A DNA stretch of 64,000 bases from contig CAMRHE010000011.1 in assembly GCA_947044405.1 (NCBI GenBank), positions 4,942,501 to 5,006,500 of the forward strand, read 5' to 3'. Shown here in pieces: positions 36,459-46,289 of the stretch. Both the position numbers and the translations under genes were made by a program. The DNA comes from Leptodactylus fallax (taxonomy: Eukaryota > Chordata > Amphibia > Anura > Leptodactylidae). Below the pieces are notes generated by a model. The model was not told the origin of the DNA. It saw only the letters and a program-made list of their open reading frames with translations, and ran no database searches. Position 1 is the first letter of the stretch. Each line of letters begins with the position of its first letter.

Positions 36459-37303
36459 TTAGGCACAAATCGCCAGTAATACCCCACAATCCCTAGGAAA
36501 GCCCTTACTTGTTTTTTTGTGAGGACAGGGACAGTTTTGTATGGCTTCTACCTTATTATTCTGGGGCTTAATCATACCTCTCCCTACAACATAACCCAAA
36601 TACTTGGTTTGTTCCATCCCCATGGCACACTTTTCTGGGTTGGCAGTAAACCCAGCTTCTCTAAGGGAATCTAAAACAGCCTGAACCTTACTTAAATGGC
36701 TGTCCCAGTCTAGGCTAAAGATGACAATGTCATCTAAATAGACCACTGCATAACTCTTGTGTGGAATGAGGATTTCATCCATTGCTCTTTGGAAGGTGGC
36801 AGGGGCTCCCTTCAAACCAAAGGGCATCTTAACATACTGAAAACAGCCTTAGGGAGTGGAAAATGCAGTTTTCTGTCGGGTGTCCTTGGCCAGTGATATT
36901 TGCCAATATCCTTTTGTGAGGTCCAGAGTGGTTATGTACCTGGCTGGGCCTAACCTTTCAATAAGTTCATCTACCCGGGCATAGGGTAGGCATCCATTTT
37001 TGAAACCTCATTAAGTTTCCGGAAATCATTACAGAAGCGCCAAGTACCATTTGGTTTTGGAACTAGTACAATTGGACTAGACCATTCACTTTTGGATTTT
37101 TCAATCATTCCTAAGGACAACATTCTCTGGACCGTTTCTGAGATAACTTGTCTATGGGCCTCAGGAACCCTGTAAGGTTTTAGCTTCACTTTTACCTGCA
37201 GCTCAGTAATAATCTCATGTTCAATAACATTAGTACATCCTGGCAAACTAGAAAACATCTCTTTGTTATGCTGCAAAAACTCCTTAGTTTCTTGTTTTTG
37301 CAA
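36459..37303 (-). pseudogene. Reverse transcriptase domain (pol), interrupted
   Basis: The frame 37303-36971 reads VKLKPYRVPEAHRQVISETV, MIEKSKSEWSSPIVLVPKPN and GTWRFCNDFRKLNEVSKMDA (fingers). A frame break follows at PMPG, then a stop just before GCFQYVKMPFGL. The frame 36827-36459 reads MPFGLKGAPATFQRAMDEIL and VVYLDDIVIFS (YxDD box with two catalytic Asp), then NPEKCAMGMEQTKYLGYVVG. Complete in motif order but dead. Confidence 0.92.
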
Positions 37304-37511
37304 ACAAGATAAAGTATCACTTTATCAGCCAGTGTCACTTTATGTTATTCTGGCTCAGTAACTGCAGGAAGGCAGAATAGTGCGGCCAACAATTCCCTTT
37401 CTCGCCAGTGCTTAATCAAATTTACATGATATATTTGCATCGGCTTTTTTTTGCTTTTTTTTTTTTTGGTGCACTTTATAATTTACCTCCCCAACTTTCA
37501 AAGGGTCCCTG

Positions 37512-38575
37512 CTACTTAGCCAAGAACTTGCTCTCCACAGTGGGCACAAGTATCAAGACCCGATCATCTGGACTGAATTCCCTAATTCTAGCAGAACGGT
37601 TGTACACATTTCTTTGAGCTTCTTGCGCCCTCTGTAAATGTTCTCTCACTATGGGCATCACCTTGGAGATTCTCTCCTGCATGTGTGCAATATGTTCAAT
37701 TACACTTTTATATGGGGTGGCTTCAGACTCCCATGTCTCTTTAGCCACGTCAAGCAGACCACGGGGATGTCTACAATATAGCAGCTCAAATGGGGAAAAC
37801 CCTGTAGAAGCCTGTGGTACTTCCCTAATTGAGAACAACAGATATGGTAACAAACAGTCCCAATCTTTTCCATCCTTTTCAACAACCTTTTTCAACATTG
37901 CTTTCAAGGAGTTATTAAATCTTTCTACAAGCCCATCAGTTTGTGGATGGTATACAGATGTTCTCAGCTGCCTAATCTTCAGTATCTTACATAATTCTTT
38001 CATCACTTTAGACATAAACGGTGTACCTTGATCTGTTAAGACTTCCTTGGGAATTCCCACCCTAGTGCATATATGAAACAATTCTTTAGCGATGCACTCA
38101 GCTGTGGGGTTTCTCAAAGGGACTGCCTCTGGATATCGGGTAGCATAGTCTAGCACTACCAATGGTGTCCTCTGGCGGACTTTACCAAGGGTCCAAGTAT
38201 ATCCATGGCTATCCGCTCAAATGAAACTTCAGTAATGGGTAGGGGCACCAAAGGACTCCTGAAATGTACCACTGGAGCATTTACCTGGCAAGTGGGACAG
38301 GACTTACAGTAGTTTTTAATCTCATTATAGCATCCCGGCCAATAGAACCTCTGGAAAACCCGTTCCCTGGTCTTTTCTGAAGCTAGGTGTCCCCCTAACA
38401 CATGAGAATGAGCCATATCTAATACCATTTTCCTGTAGGGCAGGGGAACCAGTAACTGTTCCACAATTTCATTATTAGCCTTGGTAACCCGATATAACAG
38501 ATTGTTATGTACTTCGAAGAACGGGTACCGCTGATCGGCCCCTGGCTCCTGGGGAACACCATTTAGCACCGTCAC
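37512..38575 (-). pseudogene. Integrase (pol), located upstream of RT
   Basis: The frame 38575-38156 has the H2C2 zinc-binding region (HSHVLGGHLASEKTRERVFQ, then YCKSCPTCQ) and FERIAMDILGPL with the first catalytic Asp. After a frame slip, 38162-37512 reads VVLDYATRYPEAVPLRN, VLTDQGTPFMSKVMKELC (second Asp), VYHPQTDGLVERFNNSLK (Glu) and a C-terminal part ending RIREFSPDDRVLILVPT. It inserts the cDNA into host DNA. The DDE set is preserved across the two frames. Its position between protease and RT defines the unusual order. Confidence 0.92.
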
Positions 38576-39290
38576 GTTCTCCCGCGCAGTTTAAGGTGGG
38601 ATCTTGCAATTGTGAAGTTCCAAAATTAACCCTCGACACCTCAAGGTCTGGCAAGGCTGGTTCAGAGTCTGTAGACTCAGCCTCATCTCCTACCATAACT
38701 GCTAGAGGAAACTTTTCAGGCACATGAGTGTCTTCCTCAACCAGTTTAGAGTGCAAACCGTTTTCTACAAGTTCACCCCCTGGAGACACAATATCAACCT
38801 TGGTAGGCTTATTAATTTGGGAAGATGTCACTCTATCCCACAGCTCCCAAAACAGAGAAAAGTCCTGTCCTATTATCATTTCATACAATAGGTTTTTTAC
38901 AAGGCCCACTTTGTGAGAGACATTACCACACATAGTCTCTATATTTACCTAAGCGACGGGATAATCTTTAACGCCCCCATGCACACACATCACTCCCATA
39001 CCTTTTCCAGGGACAGATAATATATGGGAAAGTTCATCTCTGACAAGAGTCACCAAACATCCTGAGTCCAGAAGGGCAGTCACCATGATGCCATTGACAG
39101 AAACCTGACACATCTGTGGTCTGCCAGGATGAGATGGCACGGCACTGCAGATAGGGTGTGCAAACAAGGAACAGTGGCGAGCCACACTACAGTCCATGGG
39201 CTCTGCCTTCATAACACAATGTGCTGCTATGTGCCCCGGGGTGTGACACTTGGCGTGGCTGCATTTTGGAACTGACTTCCAGTTTTTCCA
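38505..39290 (-). pseudogene. Zinc knuckle, aspartic protease and linker (gag-pol)
   Basis: Near 39285-39235 the minus strand reads KCHTPGHIAAHC, a CCHC-type knuckle with an irregular first Cys pair. The frame 39212-38949 contains VSVNGIMVTALLDSGCLVTL; the protease active site is DSG where most retropepsins have DTG or DSG. Next in 38933-38505 comes LLYEMIIGQDFSLFWEL, the end of the protease (IIGxDF), then an acidic linker leading to the integrase. The frame between the two pieces is broken by a stop near 38949. Confidence 0.8.
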
Positions 39291-39916
39291 TTTTCTTGTT
39301 CACAAGTACTTGTCTCCCCCTCTCATCGGGGTTTACACCACCTTTTATCAGGTTCAGCATGAACTTTGGGGTTAACCAGAGGAGATTTCTCCTTAGTTTG
39401 CAAGGCAAAATTTTCAGCTGTGGAATACCTCTCCACAAGGTCCACCAGATTGTCTGCACTTTGTGGGTTTCCTTGGACAACCCAGCGCTGCAGTGGGGTA
39501 GGAAGAGCACGTATATATCAATCCCTCGCCACTCTTTCTACCATCTGCTCTGACGTCATAGACTCTGGTTGCAACCATTTACGAATCAGGTGGAAGAGAT
39601 CATACATCTGTGACCATGGGGGTTTTTCTTGGCAGAAAATCCATCGATGTACTCGCTGGGCCTGGACTGCTAAACTGACCCCCAAGCGAGCTAGTATTTC
39701 AGCCTTTAGTTTGCTGTAATCCTTGGAATCCTGCAAGGTGAGATCATAATATGCTTTCTGTGGCTCACTTGTCAGGTATGGAACCAGCACTTCAGCCCAC
39801 TGTTCCAAAGGCAACTTTTCTCTGTCTGCAATCCGTTCAAAGACAGTTAAATAAGCCTCTACATCATCCTCAGTAGTCATTTTCTGGTGTACTCTGTATT
39901 TTGTTTCGGACATCAC
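39290..39916 (-). pseudogene. SCAN-related gag (capsid) domain
   Basis: Frame 39916-39518 reads TTEDDVEAYLTVFERIADRE, PLEQWAEVLVPYLTSEPQKA, YSKLKAEILARLGVS and HLIRKWLQPESMTSEQMVER. A stop at 39518 separates a shifted continuation (ALPTPLQRWVVQGNPQSADN). The helix pattern (FE...LP.EQWA..L.P.L, Y..LK.EIL.RLG, W..PE....EQ..E) is that of the SCAN domain, whose origin in Gmr1-like gag has been published. In the virus-like particle it would form the capsid. The best-preserved part of gag. Confidence 0.85.
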
Positions 39917-40214
39917 CCACAGAACTTGGAGTAGTTACAGGCACCACTCGCTGCGCAGTCACCATTTCTCTCAGTGCAGCCATTTGCTCCACTAGCAAGC
40001 GAGTTGTCTCCTGCTGTTGCGCATTGGCTTGCTGCTCTGCTTGTTGCTGGGCTTGTAAAGCCTCTGCATGCTGTTTCTCAGCCGCCTCCATAGCACGCTG
40101 TTGTTGCGGATTGGTCTGCTGCTGCTGCATATTGGCCTGCACCAACTGTTTGATCAACTCATCCATGGTCCCGGTGTCTTTCTTTATGGCTGTAGCAGCC
40201 TTTACCCAGGACAT
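39870..40214 (-). pseudogene. N-terminal gag segment, Gln-rich coiled coil
   Basis: The 114-codon frame MSWVKAATAIKKDTGTMDEL is followed by a Gln/Ala-rich helix of about 60 residues (MQQQQTNPQQQRAMEAAEKQ and so on) that should form a coiled coil. It overlaps the SCAN-like frame by 47 bases in another frame, so a small indel separates them. It starts about 50 bases inside the 5' LTR, a normal place for gag initiation. Confidence 0.75.
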
Positions 40215-40265
40215 TCACACGCAGTTGCCCCTAGCAACGGTTAATTGCCCATATCCTCTACCATA

Positions 40266-40758
40266 TGTAAACACGGGACCCTCGGAGTAGGCTGGTTATC
40301 ATGGAAGACAGGCAGAGGAAGCGCAGGTTTCAGTTCACACTTGCAGTTTTATTTGGCAACCGTTCACACAGTCCAACTCAAACAGCTTGCTTCAGCATAA
40401 CGGTACAAAACAAGGTAACATAAATCTTCCTTAGTTCAGGATACAAAAACAGTTCAGAAGAGCTTCCTTACCAATACAGTTGGTTATCTTGGATTTTCTC
40501 CTCCACACAGTGCAGTCTGTATAGCAGCTGACCAGGGTCTGTATGACAACACAGCTTACTTCTGTTCTACCACATCCACTACTGCTCTGGCAGCTTCCAA
40601 TTTAAATGCTGCATGCACCTGTCAAGAACACCTGTACTGGAGTGGACCTGCAGCAAGTCCCCAAACCCAGGCTCAAGACTCCAGGCCTTATCTCACTGCA
40701 AGTAATATTCTAAGTGGCAGATATCGGCCATCTGCCACTTTACCCTCTGCCTGTCTAC
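40266..40758 (-). repeat. 5' LTR of the Gmr1-type element
   Basis: Partner of 35428-35920. Followed on the coding strand by TATGGTAGAGGATATGG as a candidate primer-binding site. Confidence 0.93.
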
Positions 40759-40763
40759 TATGT

Positions 40764-41811
40764 ATAATGTGTTGGTGTGTTCTTTGCAGTAGAGAAAGTA
40801 CTTATGGTGAGAAACTGAAGGTTATGGTCAGAAAGTAGGAGAGAAGAGTTAGTAAATTTAGAAACTGCAAGGAGTTTGAGGAAGACCAGATTAATCATGT
40901 TGCCGTCTTTGTCTGTGGGAGAAAAGTTGTGAAAGACCAGAGTGGTTAGTGAGAGTAACTGGGAACAGGGGTGTTAATGGGGATGTTAAAGACACACATG
41001 ATGAGGGTAGGAATTTCACAGGATAGAAAGAGGGGAAGTCAATAAGCAAAGTGGTCCAGAAATTGGTAGGGTAAGCCAGGTGGACAGTAAATCACAGCTA
41101 CACGTAAGGAGAGTGGGCGGACAAGTCTGGACTTGAAATGAAGGGACAATGAGTGAGGATACTTAGGGAATGACCTAAAAAGTGCATTGCGTTGGTATAA
41201 GTATGCCTACCCCTCCACCCTGCCTGTTGTCAGGCTCAGAAGAATGGGACAAATGTAGACCACCATGAGCTAGAGCAGCAGGGGAGGCGCTATCAGACTG
41301 CGGGATCCAGCTTTCAGTGAGGGCTAGCAGGTTGAGAGATTTAGTATGGATTAAGTCATTAATAGATTATAGTTTGTTACACACTGACTGAGCTTTCCAG
41401 AGAGAACAGTTAAAAAGGACATGAAAAGGATAAGGAGAGTGAGTATGGTGAATAATAATGAGGTTAGTGGGACTTTTATGTGTGCCAGGAGAGGTGGAGA
41501 GATGTCCCCAGCAGCTAGTAGGAGCAAAATAGACAGAGACAGAAGGTGGTTCAGTGATTTATATGGGCATTTCTGTTTAGTTTCACTGATTAAAAGAAAT
41601 AGAGGGATTAGAATGGTTAAAGAGAGTGAAAAGTGTGTGAGAGCTCTATATGGGAGAGGGAAGGAGAGAGCGACAGATATGGATAGTGTGCTCAGGTGGT
41701 ATAGATGGAGGGTAGTTTTGCAAGAGAGCCACTGTTAAGATAACAAGTGATAATGAAGATCTTTGATACCATATGTAAAAGCTTGTTGCTTTGGGTGTAA
41801 GTCAGTAGCGT
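40764..41811. repeat. L2-like dispersed frog repeat, probable second part
   Basis: Purine-rich + strand without a real frame, worded like the repeat at 34247-34924 (GGGTGTTAATGGGGATGTTAAAGAC; GGGATCCAGCTTTCAGTGAGGG, in parts). I infer that the LTR element and the CAG-ended element inserted in one older repeat. The frame at 41421-41738 has no domain. Confidence 0.45.
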
Positions 41812-42231
41812 AACTAGGAATGGCTGGGCCCCAAGGCGAAAATTTGACATGACCCCCCCCCCCCCCGGACCGCCCCCCTCCAACACCCCCCCCCCCCGCA
41901 CAAACCGCATTCCTGCGCACACTATTATGCGCCATAGTGGTCCCTGCACACAGTATTATGCCCCATAGTGGCCCCTGCACACAGTATAATGCCCCATAGT
42001 GGGCCCTGCACACAGTATCATGCCCCATAGTGGCCCCTACACACAGTATCATGCCCCATAGTGGCCCCTGCACACAGTATCATGCCCCATAGTGGCCCCT
42101 GCACACGTTATTATGCCCCATAGTAGCCTCTACACACAGTATTATGCAGCATAGTGGCCCCTGCAGATAGTATTATGCCCCATAGTGGCCCCTGCACACA
42201 GTATTATGCCCCATAGTGGACCACCCTTGAA
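41812..42231. mobile_element. CAG-ended element with type 3 minisatellite
   Basis: It starts CAGTAGCGTAACTAGGAATG, passes a C-rich tract (about 41852-41900), then about nine units of CACAGTATTATGCCCCATAG TGGCCCCTG. This is the inverse of the array at 28840-29397, whose end is GTTACGCTCCTG. Confidence 0.78.
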
Positions 42232-42570
42232 CGATTATTATACTCTGGGGTCTTTTCAGACCCCAGAGTATAATGATTGGAGACCCAGGGGAGGAAACAA
42301 ACATAAAAAACAATGCTATTTACCTCTCCCTGGCTCCAATGAACTCCTGTGCGCTACTTCGGCCATCTTCAATGTTGGATCTTGCGTGATCCAGGCCGGC
42401 GTTGCGACGTATAATGACGTCGGCTGACGTCTGGGATGTCACCAAACAGGCCCGAAGCCTGTCGGAGCGTGGGAGAGGTAAGTAAGATTGTTTTTTATGT
42501 TTGCTCACCTCCCCTGGGCCCCCGATCGTTATACTCTGGGGTCTGAAAAGACCCTGGAGTATAATGATAG
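42232..42570. mobile_element. Hairpin-bounded foldback element
   Basis: Hairpins at both edges: ACTCTGGGGTCTTTTCAGAC then CCCAGAGT (about 42242-42270), and ACTCTGGGGTCTGAAAAGAC then CCTGGAGT (about 42533-42561). The interior is inverted (CCCAGGGGAGGAAACAAACAT against ATGTTTGCTCACCTCCCCTGG). Same family as 28495-28745. Confidence 0.8.
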
Positions 42571-42668
42571 CAGTGTTTGTTACATTTTAATACCTTTAAA
42601 AAAAAAAAAAAAAACCCTAATCTTTGAAAAAAGAAAAACAATTCTTGGAGTCACCATATTCTGACACC
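42571..42668. repeat. Frog repeat fragment, left of a Tc1 insertion
   Basis: Contains ATTTTAATACCTTTAAAAA and ends ATATTCTGACACC-TA. It continues at 45644 beyond the Tc1 copy as ACTTTTTTATATTTCTGTA. The uninterrupted form, ATTCTGACACCTGTAACTTT, is at 48102-48121. Confidence 0.8.
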
Positions 42669-42978
42669 TACACACGTGGACAAAATTGTTGGTACCCCTC
42701 GTTTAATGAAAGAAAAACCCACAATGGTCATAGAAATAACTTGAATCTGACAAAACTGGAATTTGCCAAATTACATGTTGACAAGCCACAAAGCTTCTGG
42801 GAGAATGTCCTATGGACAGATGAGACAAAAATCTAAATTTTTGGCAAGGCACATCAGCTCTAAGTTCACAGACAGAAAAATGAAGCATATCTTGAAAAGA
42901 ACACTGTCCCTATTGTGAAACATGGAGGAGGCTCTGTTATGTTCTGGGGCTGCTTTGCTGAATCTGGCACAAGGTGTC

Positions 42979-43268
42979 CGAAAGATTACATAGGTAAGAC
43001 CAAACGTGAATTTAGGGTAAGGATAAGGGAGCACTTTAATGATATTCTCAACAATCGGGACACACCAATAGCTAAACATGCGCATAGCCACCATGACGGA
43101 TAACCTGAATCCTTCAGATTCATAGGATTGCAACTGATCCGACCACCAGGAAGGGGTGGCAATTGGGATAGACTTCTATTGCAACATGAATGCAGATGGA
43201 TTCACCGTTTTAAATCGACATCCCCGGGAGGGATTAACGAATGCTTGTCCTTCGCTCCATTTTTATAA
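42979..43268 (+). pseudogene. GIY-YIG endonuclease domain of a Penelope-like element
   Basis: The frame reads CPKDYIGKTKREFRVRIREH, then IAKHAHSHHDG, a stop, and PESFRFIGLQLIRPP, RGGNWDRLLLQHECRWIHRF and GGINECLSFAPFL, with a stop at 43266-43268. YIG with the downstream R (RxxxREH), the conserved His stretch, the LLQxExxWI block and the NE near the end are those of Penelope/Neptune EN domains, which nick DNA for target-primed reverse transcription. One in-frame stop after HHDG shows it is dead; the rest stays in frame. Confidence 0.88.
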
Positions 43269-44200
43269 TTCCCTGTAATATTTTGGAGTTAGGGAATATA
43301 TACATTCAGGATGGATGCATTATGATGCTGTCCACATGAAACACGCCTTTAGGGGTGAGGGAATAAAAGTGTACCCCCCCCCCCAACATATCTCTTTGAG
43401 TATATTCATTATATCTACTATGGCGCGCACCCTAAATCTGATGATATTTTTAGGAATCCTCTTATCTATTTTTCTGGTATATTTGTGTGATACAATATTT
43501 TCCCATTTCCCAAAGGAAATTATATATCTCATGGTCAATTCACTATATAGTGAACATAATATTTAGATCTATGCAGAGAGACTCTCACTCTAGTATTACT
43601 ACGGTGATCTATGATTCATGGCTCTTATGGAGTTTAATGAGGATATGTAATATAGATGGCACCTTGATAAGTGTAAGCTCGGTTGGGAAATTATTGTTCA
43701 CTGTAGAGGTGAATACGGACCCTGTATACCTCTATTGATGCAATGTACCACCCGAATGTGATATCTGTTGTGCTTCAACATTTATATGTATTGCGGAATT
43801 GAGAAGTGCTGGTGCGGTATAGATCAAGCATCTTATGTGTTTAATCATAATATTAGACAATGCACATGAATTTCTTGATAACATGACTTCTGTGTTTCCT
43901 GCTCCAACTGCCTACAATTAGGATCAGAGGGATGACAGCACGATGTAAACATAGGAGACACGCTTCTATGTCTCCATGACGACACTGACAGCTTCCCTGC
44001 CCCTGGGAGGAGCGCCTAGGATGACGAATAGTGTGAGGGGAGGAGCATCGGCTATGGCTCCGCCTCCCCACATTGTGATTGGACGTGACGTCATGTGACA
44101 CGCACTGTGGGCGGGGCTTAGTCCAGTTTTAAGGAAGGCTTTCTTGAGACTCTGGCGCCATTGCTATTTCACTCTCAGACTGAGAGGTTATACTAATTTA

Positions 44201-44242
44201 GTCCCCTGATGATCCAGCAATGGCTGGTGAGACCGGTAGGGC
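44201..44242 (+). ncRNA. Hammerhead-ribozyme-like motif in the Penelope-like element
   Basis: GTCCC-CTGATGA (44201-44212) is followed by a hairpin CCAGC-AATG-GCTGG (44214-44227; stem II), GAGAC (44229-44233; the consensus is GAAAC), and CG-GTA-GGGC. CCC before CTGATGA can pair with GGG after GTA (stem I). Order and spacing are those of the minimal type I hammerheads described in Penelope-like elements. The GAAAC to GAGAC change should weaken or abolish self-cleavage. Confidence 0.62.
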
Positions 44243-45643
44243 TTTTTTTATTTTAACTCTTTAGCACTTAGGGAGAGACTTTTAAATGTGTGCTATAGGT
44301 GTCAGATAGAGGTGTATGTGGAAAGGGTGCTGGGAGGCTGTGGGGTGCTGACAAAATTACCCTACTGAGGGTGTATTCCGCTATAACCTGCCAGTGGAGT
44401 GTATCTGGTGAATCCTCAGTGCCAGGTGACACACAGTTCTGACTGACTGTGTGTCCATATACATTTGAGGCTTTATTTGAGGAACCAGACTATACTTATA
44501 CCCCAGGCAGAGTAGATGCTGTCTCAGCTGTTATGAGAAGCAATATGCGGACTCTTGCTGAATACTAAACTAACCCCTCCCTGTTTGTTTGTCTTAGCTC
44601 CCTGCTTTGTTTGTTTAACCCCTCCCTGTTTGTTTGTTTTAGCTACTCTTCATACAATCCCTTTAAATGACACTAATGCTATTAACTCATGTTGCTATCA
44701 TTATTATGGTCATTAGAAAATAAAATAGCAGGGCTAATATCTGCTTTGGGCATCTATAAACATTAGTGCACACTATATATGCAATTTATGTGATCTCATC
44801 CCTTTTCTTTCACTAATCACATGGTAGCACTTGGGAGTACTAGTGAGTCTTGTCTTTCTAATACGATTTTATATTTATTTTTATTTATATCAGAAATAAA
44901 AGTGAAGTTTTATTATTTTCTACTCTATCAATTCCCTCCTGCAATTTAGATATATAAATCCTGATAGAGCTATAGGCAGGGCTGGACCTCCTGTATTCAG
45001 ACTAACTGGTCTTTAACATTAAATCTGTGCAGGGTACAATGAAATCTCAAGGGATTCTAGAGAGAAATGTGCTGCCCAGTGTCAGAAAGCTTGGTCTCAG
45101 TCGTAGGTCCATGGGTCTTGCAACAGGATAATGACCCAAAACACACAGCTAAAAACACCCAAGAATGGCTAAGATGAAAACATTGGACTATTCTGAAGTG
45201 GCCTTCTATGAGCCCAGACCTAAATCTTATTGAGCATCTTTGGAAGGAGCTGAAACATGCCATCTGGAAAAGGCACCCTTCAAACCCGAGACAACTGGAG
45301 CAGTTTGCTCATGAGGAGTGGGCGAAAATACCTGTTGAGAGGTGCAAAAGTCTCATTGACAGTTACAGGAATCGTTTGATTGCAGTGATTGCCTCAAAAG
45401 GTTGTGCAACAAAATATTAAGTTAAGGGTAACCATCATTTCTGTCCAGGCCTGTTTCATGAGTTTTCTTTTTTTTTTAAATTCTGTTGAAGCATGGTTGA
45501 AAAGAAATGTCTGACTTTCATATGTTCATTTTCATAGAATTTTTATATATTATTATTTTTGTCAGATTCAAGTTATTTCTGTGACCATTGTGGGTTTTTC
45601 TTTCATTAAACGAGGGGTACCAACAATTTTGTCCACGTGTGTA

Positions 45644-45710
45644 TAACTTTTTTATATTTCTGTATACAGGGCTGCATAAGGTGTCTTTTTTTTTTTGCAG
45701 GGCCAGATGT
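45644..45710. repeat. Frog repeat fragment, right of the Tc1 insertion
   Basis: ACTTTTTTATATTTCTGTATA continues the repeat cut at 42668. The following GGGCTGCATAAGGTGTCTTT resembles the repeat body at 47725-47760 (GTAGTCATATGAGGGCTTGA). Confidence 0.65.
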
Positions 45711-45969
45711 ACATTTCACTTATATAATTTTGGGGAATGTAATAGAAGCAATGTAATGACTAACCTGGGAGCCTTCAATTCCTGCTGTCATAGTAATGGA
45801 TCACCACCCCCAATCTCTATCGGCATACAGCAGATGTCGGGTAGGGTTTAATAGAAAACAGACTATAAAGTTCTCTGTAGCAACCCTTTAACTAAGCTGT
45901 TTCCATGGAAATTCCATACACATTTTTATTGCTGGTTTGTAGAGTTGTATCATTTGACAAAGAGGGGAT

Positions 45970-46223
45970 GGTCACTTCAAATGCCTGTATCTCTGGTTAT
46001 ACACCACCTAGAAAAGTGTTTCTGGTATTTGAATTTTATATGCAACAGTTCATGTTGCATATAAAATCCTGTTCCCTACTGTGTTTTTAACTAGTGATAT
46101 ATACGTTTTGTTATAGCTAGAGTTGTGTTTCTCACAGCGCATGAAAGTTGACAATCTCAGCTTTCACGTGATACCATTTCTTTAGGTGCTATAAAACCAG
46201 AGATAAAGAAATTTGAAGTGACC
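45970..46223. mobile_element. Inverted-repeat element (GGTCACTTCAAA ends)
   Basis: GGTCACTTCAAATGCCTGTATCTCTGGTT (read in parts) on the left is the inverse of AACCAGAGATAAAGAAATTTGAAGTGACC on the right. A central palindrome TTTTATATGCAAC/GTTGCATATAAAA is also present. The ends match the inner ends of the TTAA foldback (GGTCACTTCAAAC at 11746), so they share an origin. Confidence 0.75.
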
Positions 46224-46289
46224 ATCAACACTTAACAGTTTTTGGAGTGTGTGTCTCTGCTGACGTAAGTTGGGCATAACATATTGGCC

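Larger units (their letters stand above)
35428..40758 (-). mobile_element. Gmr1-type Ty3/gypsy LTR retrotransposon
   Basis: Two LTRs of about 493 bp enclose about 4.3 kb, with the 5-bp duplication TATGT at 35423-35427 and 40759-40763. On the coding (minus) strand the LTR reads about TGTAGACAGG to GTTTACA, and the 5' LTR appears to lack the first T. The putative primer-binding site after the right LTR starts TATGGTAGAGGATATGG; a G-run plus TA precedes the left LTR. Coding remnants run gag, zinc knuckle, protease, integrase, RT, RNase H. Integrase before RT is the hallmark of Gmr1-type elements. LTRs differ at about a dozen positions, indicating a fairly recent insertion. Frameshifts and stops prevent expression of a full polyprotein. 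Confidence 0.93.
42979..45021 (+). mobile_element. Penelope-like retroelement, 5'-truncated
   Basis: The 2.04-kb insert in Tc1 copy 6 begins in frame in a GIY-YIG endonuclease domain, normally the C-terminal domain of Penelope-like polyproteins. It then has about 1.7 kb of non-coding DNA that includes a hammerhead-like motif near 44206-44238. Penelope-like elements are commonly 5'-truncated, and their LTR-like ends carry hammerhead ribozymes. No RT part remains. Non-coding frames at 43315-43738 have no family match. The boundary with Tc1 shares GTGTC, so a base or two is ambiguous. Confidence 0.8.
42671..45641 (+). mobile_element. Tc1-like element, family A copy 6, split by a Penelope-like element
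   Basis: Left part 42671-42978 (CACACGTGGACAAAATTG ... GGCTGCTTTGCTGAATCTGG ... GGTGTC). Right part is about 45022-45641 (AATCTGTGCAGGGTACAATG ... CAATTTTGTCCACGTGTG). TA at 42669-42670 and 45642-45643. Joined, the pieces make a normal deleted family A copy of about 0.93 kb. Catalytic motifs split across the pieces: LWTDETKI on the left; [18 protein letters not shown] and SKGCATKY on the right. Junction at the 5' repeat is type ii (GACAAAACTGGAATTTGCC). Confidence 0.9.

Noticed and set aside
39901..40290. Cys/Ala-rich + frame of 129 codons
   Set aside because: Antisense shadow of the Gln-rich gag segment (CAG repeats read as CTG).
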